Part shown: piece by piece, positions 1 to 5,815 of the stretch | How the letters are laid out: the number at the start of each line of letters is the position of its first letter | Numbering within the stretch: position 1 is the stretch's first letter | NCBI GenBank assembly: GCA_017861475.1 | Contig: JAGFXV010000093.1 | Location: forward strand, 1-6,370 | Origin: Bacillota bacterium | GTDB lineage: Bacteria > Bacillota > Syntrophomonadia > Syntrophomonadales > Syntrophomonadaceae | DNA length: 6,370 nucleotides | Direction: 5' to 3' | Made by a program: the position numbers and the translations under genes | Notes under the pieces: generated by a model | What the model was told of the DNA's origin: nothing | The model's input: the letters and a program-made list of their open reading frames with translations, nothing else | Database searches by the model: none

Positions 1-2
1 CT

Positions 3-482
3 GCGCTGACCTTCGGAAACACTGGATTTTCTTATCCGGCTGCACTGGGTGCAAAACTTGGCCGTCCGGATTGCCCGGTTATCAACATTGTTGGTGACGG
101 AGCCTGGGGTATGAGTCTGCATGAGGTAAGCACTGCCGTACAGGAAGACATTCCGGTAATTGCTTGTGTATTCCACAATACAGCCTGGTGTGCTGAAAAG
201 AAAAACCAGATCGATTTTTACAATAACCGCTTTATCGGCGTAGATATCGAAGCACCTAACTTCGGTGAAGTAGCCATGGCAATGGGCGCTTATGGCGCAA
301 CGATCGACCGTGCAGAGAATGTCGGGGACGCTCTTACCGAAGCAATAAAATCCGGAAGACCTGCAGTTTTGCAGTTTGAAGTTGACGGAACCCAACTGGC
401 TCCGCCTTTCCGCAAAGACGCTTTGAATCTGCCGGTCAGATATTTGGAAAAATATCAACACCTTGATTACAGAAAATGGTAA
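3..482 (+). CDS. xsc: Sulfoacetaldehyde acetyltransferase, C-terminal part (5'-truncated by window edge)
   Basis: Xsc is a cytoplasmic thiamine-diphosphate enzyme. It converts sulfoacetaldehyde plus phosphate to acetyl phosphate and sulfite, the C-S bond-breaking step of taurine and related C2-sulfonate degradation. The visible 159 residues are the C-terminal TPP-binding domain, about a quarter of a usual ~580-600-residue protein. The reading frame is open to the left edge, so the Met at 111 is internal. Residues 31-33 (nt 93-101) are the GDG of the GDGAWG metal/TPP motif, closed about 26 residues later by FHN. The segment [14 protein letters not shown] and the C-terminal PFRKDAL...PVRYLEKY pattern match what I recall of Xsc proteins rather than acetolactate synthase or other relatives. 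The TAA stop is followed by a hairpin at 515-553. The identification rests on remembered family motifs; a diverged Xsc paralogue with another substrate is possible. Confidence 0.85.
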   Translation, partial: ALTFGNTGFSYPAALGAKLGRPDCPVINIVGDGAWGMSLHEVSTAVQEDIPVIACVFHNTAWCAEKKNQIDFYNNRFIGVDIEAPNFGEVAMAMGAYGATIDRAENVGDALTEAIKSGRPAVLQFEVDGTQLAPPFRKDALNLPVRYLEKYQHLDYRKW

Positions 483-514
483 TCTGTACCAGTAAAAAAT
501 AAAATCCAATCTTA

Positions 515-553
515 TACCAGTCACGCAGTGATCCCCTCCCTGCGTGACTGGTA
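515..553 (+). terminator. Perfect 14-bp hairpin downstream of xsc (terminator or attenuator)
   Basis: The arms 515-528 (TACCAGTCACGCAG) and 540-553 (CTGCGTGACTGGTA) are exact reverse complements around an 11-nt pyrimidine-rich loop. It lies 32 nt after the xsc stop. The following sequence (554-575) is only moderately T-rich with no clean run of Ts, so intrinsic termination may be partial. It could act as a full terminator, a read-through attenuator that lowers expression of the downstream aminotransferase block, or an mRNA 3'-end stabiliser. Confidence 0.65.
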
Positions 554-658
554 GATTGCTATTATATTGTTTTGAATGTTAAATCTTCGTATATCCTTGC
601 CTGTCTTTACTAAACGAATGTTTTTTGTTTACGGTGTTTTTCGAGAGGAGTGGAAAAT

Positions 659-1897
659 GTGACGGAGTATTCATTTGAAAAATCATATGCAATGCTGGAG
701 GTAGCCCGCCAATATATCCCCAATGGTATTTACGGACCGCGAACCCCTACATTTCTGACCTATGGTTCCTATCCCTGCTTTATTGATCGCGGTAAGGGAA
801 GCCATATTTGGGATGTGGATGGCAATGAATATATCGATTATATGTGCTCTTTTGGAACCAACATCCTGGGTATATGTAATGAAGAAATCGATCAGGAAGC
901 GATCAGACAGATGCAAAAAGGAGACTGTTTCACACTGCCCAGCAGCCGCTGGAACGAAATGGCTGAATATATGGTCAATCTGATTGAAGGCCAGGATTGG
1001 GTGGTTTTTGGTAAAAACGGATCTGATGTAACATCTTTTGCAACCACCATTGCCAGAGGATATACAGGAAAAAATAAGATCATAATGGCCCACGGAGCTT
1101 ACCACGGCGCCCACTTCTGGTGCACCCATTCTGAATATGGTATTCCGAAGGAATATCAGGATCATGTACTGTATTTCAACTATAACGATTTGGATGAATT
1201 CAAAACTTTGGTCAATGAAAACCGGGGAGATGTTGCCGCCATCATGCTGACTCCTTTCCATCATCCGGCGCTCGGCGACATGGTCATGCCCGCACAAGGA
1301 TTTTATAAAGAAGTAAGAGAAATTTGTGACCGGGAAGGGATCCTGTTCATTATTGATGATATTCGCTGCGGTTTTCGTTTAAATCCCCACGGTTCACATG
1401 TTTACTTTGGAGCTGAACCAGATATGGTATGCTTCGGCAAAGCCATGGCCAATGGTTATCCAATTGCCGCCCTGACCGGCAAGGAAAATCTTAAAGCTAC
1501 GGCCGGAACAGCATATTTTACCGGCACCCATTTTTTCAGCGCTGTTCCTATGGCTGCTTCTCTGGCATGCATGAAAATCATCGTCAGAGACGGGGTCACT
1601 GATTATATCAATGAAATGGGTACGATATTGAAATCCGGAATACAGCAACAGGCAGCAAGTCAGGGCATTAATATCAATTATACAGGTCATCCTGCCATAC
1701 CGTTTATGCGCTTCGTTGGCGACGATGATTTTTCCGTGAGCCGTTATTTCTGCGGTGAGGCGGCTAAACGCGGAATTTTCTTGCATCCACATCACAATTG
1801 GTTCTTATCTGCTGCTCATTCTGCTGATGATATACAAAAGACACTGCAAGTGACCGAAGAATGTTTTGCACTGACCAAAAAGGAATTCAACAAATAG
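659..1897 (+). CDS. Class III PLP-dependent aminotransferase, glutamate-1-semialdehyde aminomutase-like; candidate amino-sulfonate aminotransferase
   Basis: This is a cytoplasmic fold-type I PLP enzyme of 412 residues. I start it at GTG 659, because AGAGGAG (644-650) lies 8 nt upstream; the in-frame GTG at 650 overlaps that site and cannot use it. Visible features: the N-terminal WDVDGNEYIDY segment of class III enzymes (about residues 51-61), GKNGSD (118-123) at the PLP-phosphate loop, YHG at 148-150, the IIDDIRCGFR block with the pyridine-binding Asp near 233, and FGKAMANGYP with the Schiff-base Lys at about 261. Length and layout resemble GSAM-like enzymes. The GVNSPVRAF segment of true HemL is absent, and DDIRCGFR replaces the usual DExxTGFR, so a role in tetrapyrrole synthesis is unlikely. 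Lying after xsc and translationally coupled to a VOC gene, it is inferred to deaminate taurine or a similar amine to give the Xsc substrate. The substrate is not shown by the sequence. Confidence 0.85.
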   Translation: MTEYSFEKSYAMLEVARQYIPNGIYGPRTPTFLTYGSYPCFIDRGKGSHIWDVDGNEYIDYMCSFGTNILGICNEEIDQEAIRQMQKGDCFTLPSSRWNEMAEYMVNLIEGQDWVVFGKNGSDVTSFATTIARGYTGKNKIIMAHGAYHGAHFWCTHSEYGIPKEYQDHVLYFNYNDLDEFKTLVNENRGDVAAIMLTPFHHPALGDMVMPAQGFYKEVREICDREGILFIIDDIRCGFRLNPHGSHVYFGAEPDMVCFGKAMANGYPIAALTGKENLKATAGTAYFTGTHFFSAVPMAASLACMKIIVRDGVTDYINEMGTILKSGIQQQAASQGININYTGHPAIPFMRFVGDDDFSVSRYFCGEAAKRGIFLHPHHNWFLSAAHSADDIQKTLQVTEECFALTKKEFNK

Positions 1898-1902
1898 GAG
1901 GT
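1896..1902 (+). promoter_or_regulatory. Ribosome-binding site deciding the VOC gene start, overlapping the aminotransferase stop
   Basis: AGGAGGT shares its first two bases with the TAG stop (1895-1897) of the aminotransferase and sits 6 nt before TTG 1909. This placement selects TTG 1909 over the upstream in-frame ATG 1861, which lies inside the aminotransferase gene, and suggests translational coupling of the two genes. Confidence 0.85.
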
Positions 1903-1908
1903 CTGGTT

Positions 1909-2274
1909 TTGCAAATTCATCATTTTGGGGTTAAAGTTAAGAATGTAGACGCCGCTTTGAATTTCTATTATCATGTATTAGGCTTCACTATTCAGGAAAC
2001 AGTCAGCATGGGAGGACAGAACTATTATTTTGTAGGCGATGGGATCATGTCCCTGGAGATTGAACAATCATATCAGCCAGGGGAGAATTCTTATGACAAT
2101 GGCTTCAGCCATATTGCGATATCCGTCGATGATCTGGAATCTTACTGCGAAAGATTGAAAGAGCATGCAGTTAAGTTTCAGTTGGAGCCATCACAGTTCA
2201 GACCGGATCGTAAAATTGCTTTTATAGAAGATCCAGAGGGCAATGCTATTCAATTAATTGAATTTATAAAGTAA
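1909..2274 (+). CDS. VOC-superfamily (glyoxalase/bleomycin-resistance/dioxygenase fold) metalloprotein
   Basis: A 121-residue protein with two paired beta-alpha-beta-beta-beta modules typical of the VOC fold, at a usual length for single-domain members. It starts at TTG 1909, guided by the AGGAGGT at 1896-1902. The N-terminal IHHFGVKVKNVDAALNFYYHVLGF is the classic first module, and FSHIAISVDDLE (about 66-77) opens the second. Putative metal ligands by analogy with glyoxalase I are His5, Glu50 and His68. The fourth ligand, usually Glu in GNxIEL, is Gln115 here (GNAIQL), which may change or abolish classical lactoylglutathione lyase chemistry. Its stop precedes the XRE gene by 67 nt. Coupling to the aminotransferase suggests it handles the same substrate or a toxic aldehyde product, but the VOC fold also covers epimerases, isomerases, dioxygenases and binding proteins, so no reaction is assigned. 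Confidence 0.85.
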   Translation: MQIHHFGVKVKNVDAALNFYYHVLGFTIQETVSMGGQNYYFVGDGIMSLEIEQSYQPGENSYDNGFSHIAISVDDLESYCERLKEHAVKFQLEPSQFRPDRKIAFIEDPEGNAIQLIEFIK

Positions 2275-2341
2275 TATCTTAACTATGCAGACATTCACTG
2301 CTTCAATCTCTAAAACAATTTACAATTTTGGGAGGCGCAAT

Positions 2342-3268
2342 ATGTCACTGGGTGAACAGCTGAAAAAATGGCGGGAAGAAAAAGGTATGACAATTGAAGA
2401 AGTTGCCGGACAATTAAATATTGCCCTGTCATCATTGATGGAGATGGAGCAGAGCAACGAAATATCTCCTGACGTTGTTTTGAAAATAGTAAAAATATTT
2501 GATCGCGAGCCGTCAAAATCAACTGATAAATACTATCAAAAACAAAATCAGACAGTTGAACTGGTTGGATCAAGATTACGTAGATTAAGAGAGGAGCGTG
2601 GTTTGAGCTTGAACGAACTGAGCCGCAAATCCGGGGTGTCAGCTGCTCATTTAAGTGAGATTGAACGGTCATTGTCAACTCCATCGTTAAAAACCCTGGA
2701 AAAATTGGCTCAAGTGATTAATGTACCGACCAGTCAGCTCTTTCCAACCAACGAAGAGGAAACATTAGGGCAAAAAGTGCGACGCCTGCGTGAAACGATG
2801 GGCCTGACCCAGAAAGATCTGGGAGATATGATCGGTATCACGGACAGTATGATCACCCAGATCGAAACTGACCGCACTCAGCCTTCTATAAAAGTATTGA
2901 ATAATCTGGGGAAATCGTTGGGTGTTAATACATCCTATTTTCTGATGGGAAGTATGGACGAAGATTTATATTTGGATTACTACAACAATAGTACCTTAAA
3001 AGATGCACTGAAGAGATATGAGATCAGGCAGGTTGTTGATCTGATTGCAGCCTGGACAGATCCGGAACTGTTAAACCTGGTGGGGATCATTGAGCGGCTA
3101 AATACGTACCGCAGTCCTCTGGATGTGCAATATAGTGAAATTAAAACCTTTTTAGAGAGGTCGACCAATGAAGAAAGACAGGTTATTCTCGATTTAATAG
3201 AATTAATTAAAAAACCGGAAGCGAAAGATGCTCTTATCAAGGAGCTGGAAGAGGGAAATAATTCTTGA
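2342..3268 (+). CDS. Transcriptional regulator with three tandem XRE/Cro-C1 helix-turn-helix domains
   Basis: A 308-residue cytoplasmic DNA-binding protein. The ATG at 2342 is chosen because GGGAGG (2330-2335) precedes it by 6 nt; an ATG at 2285 in frame would add 19 residues but has no ribosome-binding site. Three HTH_3 domains follow one another: about 3-56 (LGEQLKKWREEKGMTIEEVA), 75-134 (GSRLRRLREERGLSLNELS, with the typical SEIERSLSTPSLKTLEKLA) and 141-202 (GQKVRRLRETMGLTQKDLG, with ITQIETDRTQPSIKVL). Domains 2 and 3 keep the consensus best. Domain 1 is more diverged and may have lost DNA contacts. Residues 203-308 are mostly helical and charged, with no cupin or other sensor domain that I recognise, and may dimerise or bind a ligand. 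It lies between the VOC gene and lysR on the same strand, so it is a plausible local regulator of this block. Confidence 0.88.
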   Translation: MSLGEQLKKWREEKGMTIEEVAGQLNIALSSLMEMEQSNEISPDVVLKIVKIFDREPSKSTDKYYQKQNQTVELVGSRLRRLREERGLSLNELSRKSGVSAAHLSEIERSLSTPSLKTLEKLAQVINVPTSQLFPTNEEETLGQKVRRLRETMGLTQKDLGDMIGITDSMITQIETDRTQPSIKVLNNLGKSLGVNTSYFLMGSMDEDLYLDYYNNSTLKDALKRYEIRQVVDLIAAWTDPELLNLVGIIERLNTYRSPLDVQYSEIKTFLERSTNEERQVILDLIELIKKPEAKDALIKELEEGNNS

Positions 3269-3300
3269 TTTTCATCGATTGAGCTGTGAGGAGGAATTCT

Positions 3301-4191
3301 GTGAACCTGAGACAGCTTGAGCTATTTACGGAAGTTGCTGAAACAGGCATAGTATCACATGCCGCTAAAAAATTGTATATGTCTCAGCCGGCTGTCAGCC
3401 AAACCATTGCCGATCTTGAAGATTTGCTGGGCTTGAAACTGTTTGATCGCTTGAAGCATAAAATGCAGCTTACATTTGCAGGAGAAATATTATATCAGTA
3501 CAGTAAAAAAATATTATCATTGGTAGATGAAGCAGAGTCTCAAATGTTGGATATGGCTAATCTGAAAATGGGCCGTCTGAGACTGGGAGCCAGCACTACC
3601 ATCGGGATTTATTTGCTCCCGCATTTGCTGGGGGAATTCAAACAAAAATATGAAACAATTCAAAGTACTTGTGTAATTGATAATACGTCTGTAATTGAAG
3701 AAATGCTGCTTACGAATCAGTTGGACATCGGATTTGTTGAGGGATTGGTTCATTCCGCCGAAATTGTAATACAGAAGGTTATGGACGATGAAATCTGGTT
3801 GATTTGTTCCCCGCAGCACCGCTGGGCCAGAGAAGGCAGATTGGTTATAGATCCGGTTGAAATTGCCGGGGAAGCTTTGATTCTGCGGGAGCAGGGAAGC
3901 GGCACCCGGGAAGTCGTTGAAAAGAAATTAAAAGAGCATAATGTCTGTTATGAAGTCTGGCATGTTTTAAACAATACTGAAGCAATTAAACGCGCTGTGG
4001 CTGCTGATATCGGGATTGCATTTATATCCCAAATGGCGGTAAAGGATGAAATCGAAAGTGGCAGGCTGGTAAACATTAAATTAAATGGTCTGCCCATATC
4101 GCGTGAATTTAAATTAATTTGGCATAAAGACAAATATCGGTCGCCATTGCTGAATGCTTTTATACATTTTGTAATTGGTAACGCTGAATAA
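3301..4191 (+). CDS. LysR-family transcriptional regulator, CysL-like
   Basis: A 296-residue LysR-type regulator of normal family length. GTG 3301 is chosen because AGGAGG (3289-3294) lies 6 nt upstream; the in-frame GTG at 3286 sits directly before that site and has none of its own. Residues 1-60 form the winged HTH (MNLRQLELFTEVAETG, then AAKKLYMSQPAVSQTIADLE and LFDR). Residues 91-296 form the periplasmic-binding-protein-like effector domain. The REQGSGTREVVE stretch near 196-207 is typical of the CysL subgroup; the characterised B. subtilis CysL activates sulfite reductase genes. It follows the XRE gene after 32 nt, so it is probably co-transcribed with it rather than divergent from its target as many LysR genes are. 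A role in sensing a sulfonate, sulfite or acetyl-phosphate-linked signal is inference from the Xsc neighbourhood. Confidence 0.9.
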   Translation: MNLRQLELFTEVAETGIVSHAAKKLYMSQPAVSQTIADLEDLLGLKLFDRLKHKMQLTFAGEILYQYSKKILSLVDEAESQMLDMANLKMGRLRLGASTTIGIYLLPHLLGEFKQKYETIQSTCVIDNTSVIEEMLLTNQLDIGFVEGLVHSAEIVIQKVMDDEIWLICSPQHRWAREGRLVIDPVEIAGEALILREQGSGTREVVEKKLKEHNVCYEVWHVLNNTEAIKRAVAADIGIAFISQMAVKDEIESGRLVNIKLNGLPISREFKLIWHKDKYRSPLLNAFIHFVIGNAE

Positions 4192-4194
4192 GTA

Positions 4195-4219
4195 ATCAGG
4201 GTTCATCAAACACCTTGAT
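4195..4219 (+). other. Small hairpin after lysR
   Basis: ATCAGGGT (4195-4202) pairs with ACCTTGAT (4212-4219) through one G-U wobble around a 9-nt loop, starting 3 nt after the lysR stop. No T-run follows. It may stabilise the 3' end or be incidental, because the stronger terminator lies at 4263-4303. Confidence 0.35.
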
Positions 4220-4262
4220 ATTTGCAAAAATCATTCTGCCAGCGGTCATAACAATAATCAAA

Positions 4263-4303
4263 AAAGGGTTTTAAATCTTAAAGAGTAAGATTTAAAACCC
4301 TTT
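4263..4303. terminator. Bidirectional rho-independent terminator between lysR and the CoA-transferase gene
   Basis: The arms 4263-4280 (AAAGGGTTTTAAATCTTA) and 4286-4303 are an 18-bp perfect inverted repeat with a 5-nt loop (AAGAG). On the plus strand the stem ends CCCTTT then CATTATT. On the minus strand it ends CCCTTTTT then GATTATT, so both transcripts finish with a T-tract. It sits between two convergent genes and can stop both. Confidence 0.88.
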
Positions 4304-4323
4304 CATTATTGAATTAGAAAAAT

Positions 4324-5625
4324 TTAAATTAAATTCATTTTTTGTGCCTCGAATCGCAGTTCATCACGGAAGTTGGGATGAGCAACGGAAATAAGGGCCA
4401 GCGCTCGTTCGCGTTGACTTTTGGCTCGCAGTCTTACAGCTCCATATTCGGTCACAATATAGTCGGTATCGTTGCGGGGCACGGTAACTGCAGCTCCTCT
4501 GCTAAGACAGGGAACGATACGGGAAATGGAATCTGCTTTGGCAGTGGAAGGAAGTGCCAGGATCGCTTTACCGCCTGGAGACTTTACTGCACCGCGGATG
4601 AAATCCAACTGGCCGCCAGATCCGCTGTAATGTTGATAACCGAATGATTCTGAAACACACTGGCCGAAAAGATCGACTTCGAGGGTGGCATTCACAGCGA
4701 TCATTTTGTTATTATTGGCGATCATGCTGACATCATTGGTATAATCAACCGGATGGAGTTCGACCAGCGGATTTTGATGACTGAAGCGGTAAATTTTATC
4801 GGTTCCTACCAGAGCAGTGCCGGTGATCTTGCCGTTGTGAAGCACACGTTTATGGTTGTTGACTGCTCCGCATTCGATTAAATCGACCATGGCATCAACA
4901 ACAAGTTCCGTATGAATGCCCAGATCATGCTTTTCTTTCAGAAAGTCAGCCATGGCCATGGGAATACCCCCAAAACCCAACTGTACCGTTGAACCGTCTT
5001 CAATCTGTTCGGCAACTCTTTGGCCTATTATGCGCTGGATGTCGTTTGGAATGGCACTACTCATCTGCGGTAGTTTCGCATTGTTTTCTATGATCTGATC
5101 AACGTGACTGATATGAACAAAACTGTTGCCTGAAGTAAGGGGCATGTTTTGATTCACTTCAAAAATCACCCGTTTGCCTTTTTTGATTGCATCAAAAGTA
5201 TAGGCTACTGAAACACCAAGATTAAAATAACCTTGCTCATCCATCGGACCGACAGCAGTCATAAAAACGTCCACCGGGACAATTCCCTGCCGGATGATGT
5301 GACTGCTGTCGTGAAAATGAGTAGGCGTATAATCAGCCCAGCCTTCTGTTACAGCTGAACGGGTGAACGCACTTGAAAACCAGTTGTTGAGACGCAGATA
5401 CTCCTTGTTTTCCTCTTCGACGAAGGTAGAATGCCAGGGAGAGAGCATTTGAATGACATTTATATTTTTATAATTATGCCGGTTGGCCTGTAGGGCTTCG
5501 AGAAGTGCGGGCGGCTCAGCGGCACAGAATCCGCAGAATATTACTGCCCCGTCAGGAATATCCTTGACGGCGTTGGTAGCAGAAGTTAATTTTTGCTGAT
5601 ATTGAAGATGCCAGATATCGGCCAT
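4324..5625 (-). CDS. Acetyl-CoA hydrolase/transferase family CoA-transferase (4-hydroxybutyrate or short-chain acyl CoA:acetate type)
   Basis: Transfers CoA between acetyl-CoA and a short-chain carboxylate in the cytoplasm. ATG 5625 (MADIWHLQYQQKL) is chosen because GGAGGT (5635-5640 on the minus strand) lies 9 nt upstream; an in-frame TTG at 5646 overlaps it on the wrong side. The 433 residues match the ~438 of clostridial 4-hydroxybutyrate CoA-transferase. Landmarks are GFGGIP (217-222), the IHTELVVD block with the predicted catalytic Glu near 240 (the family uses a Glu-CoA thioester), and GSGGQLDFIRGA near 335-346. The remembered relative AbfT has its active Glu at about 238, which fits. 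The donor and acceptor acids cannot be read from sequence: 4-hydroxybutyrate, butyrate, propionate or succinate are possible. It is monocistronic in this window, convergent with lysR and divergent from pyrF. A link to sulfonate use through acetyl-CoA balance is speculative. Confidence 0.88.
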   Translation of the reverse strand: MADIWHLQYQQKLTSATNAVKDIPDGAVIFCGFCAAEPPALLEALQANRHNYKNINVIQMLSPWHSTFVEEENKEYLRLNNWFSSAFTRSAVTEGWADYTPTHFHDSSHIIRQGIVPVDVFMTAVGPMDEQGYFNLGVSVAYTFDAIKKGKRVIFEVNQNMPLTSGNSFVHISHVDQIIENNAKLPQMSSAIPNDIQRIIGQRVAEQIEDGSTVQLGFGGIPMAMADFLKEKHDLGIHTELVVDAMVDLIECGAVNNHKRVLHNGKITGTALVGTDKIYRFSHQNPLVELHPVDYTNDVSMIANNNKMIAVNATLEVDLFGQCVSESFGYQHYSGSGGQLDFIRGAVKSPGGKAILALPSTAKADSISRIVPCLSRGAAVTVPRNDTDYIVTEYGAVRLRAKSQRERALALISVAHPNFRDELRFEAQKMNLI

Positions 5626-5688
5626 AATATTTATACCTCCAAACAATTACATTAACACGCGACCATAAGATTGCCTGCTCTGCCTATA

Positions 5689-5717
5689 ATTGTAAAACAA
5701 AAATACAGCGTTGACCA
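5689..5717 (-). promoter_or_regulatory. Candidate sigma-70-type promoter for the CoA-transferase gene
   Basis: On the minus strand, TGGTCA (5712-5717) is a 4/6 match to the -35 box, followed after 17 bp by TACAAT (5689-5694), a 5/6 match to the -10 box. It leaves a leader of about 60 nt before ATG 5625. Its -35 overlaps the candidate -35 of the opposite promoter, so the two could compete. The call rests on consensus matching in AT-rich DNA. Confidence 0.35.
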
Positions 5718-5750
5718 GAAGAGATATTAAATGTAAAACTGAACGTTGAC
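5709..5750 (+). repeat. Direct repeat CGTTGAC, two copies 35 bp apart, in the divergent intergenic region
   Basis: CGTTGAC occurs at 5709-5715 and again at 5744-5750, a centre-to-centre distance of 35 bp, a little over three helical turns. The copies overlap the candidate promoter elements between the CoA-transferase gene and pyrF. They could be a regulator's paired sites or simply two -35-like boxes. Confidence 0.4.
5711..5739 (+). promoter_or_regulatory. Candidate sigma-70-type promoter for pyrF
   Basis: TTGACC (5711-5716), a 5/6 match to TTGACA, is followed after 17 bp by TAAAAC (5734-5739), a 4/6 match to the -10 box with a TG directly before it. A second TTGACT (5746-5751) lies 35 bp downstream but has no well-spaced -10 box. 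The leader to ATG 5816 would be about 70 nt. Confidence 0.35.
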
Positions 5751-5815
5751 TCAATTGCCAATTTACATAATACTATTAATAATATTGATTAGTCAGGAAT
5801 GCAAGGAGGCAGTAT

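Noticed and set aside
111..482. A separate 123-residue gene starting at ATG 111
   Set aside because: The frame continues open to the left edge and the ATG lies right after the GDGAWG cofactor motif, so it is an internal Met of xsc.
549..560. Possible sigma-54 (-24/-12) promoter, TGG...TTGC
   Set aside because: The GG and GC are 8 bp apart from first G to first G instead of 12, so the element does not fit; the TGG also belongs to the hairpin stem.
556..584. Possible promoter for the aminotransferase (TTGCTA, then TTAAAT after 17 bp)
   Set aside because: Both boxes match consensus at only 4 of 6 positions in AT-rich DNA, so it is not distinguishable from chance. Some promoter in 554-643 remains likely if the hairpin terminates.
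683..1297. Long open frame on the minus strand opposite the aminotransferase (also 1394-1795 and 892-1083)
   Set aside because: It runs antisense to a gene with clear PLP motifs, its protein has no recognisable domain, and there is no suitably spaced ribosome-binding site that I could see.
659..1897. Annotation as hemL (glutamate-1-semialdehyde 2,1-aminomutase)
   Set aside because: The overall similarity is to that branch, but the HemL N-terminal signature is missing, the Asp motif differs, and no tetrapyrrole genes are nearby.
2294..2326. Possible promoter for the XRE gene (TACAAT at 2321-2326)
   Set aside because: The -10-like box has no -35 match at 16-18 bp; TTCACT at 2294-2299 is 21 bp away. 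The 67-nt gap could hold a weak promoter, but I cannot support one.
4342..4647. Plus-strand open frame opposite the CoA-transferase 3' half (and 4916-5098)
   Set aside because: It is antisense to conserved CoA-transferase motifs, with low-complexity composition and no ribosome-binding site support.
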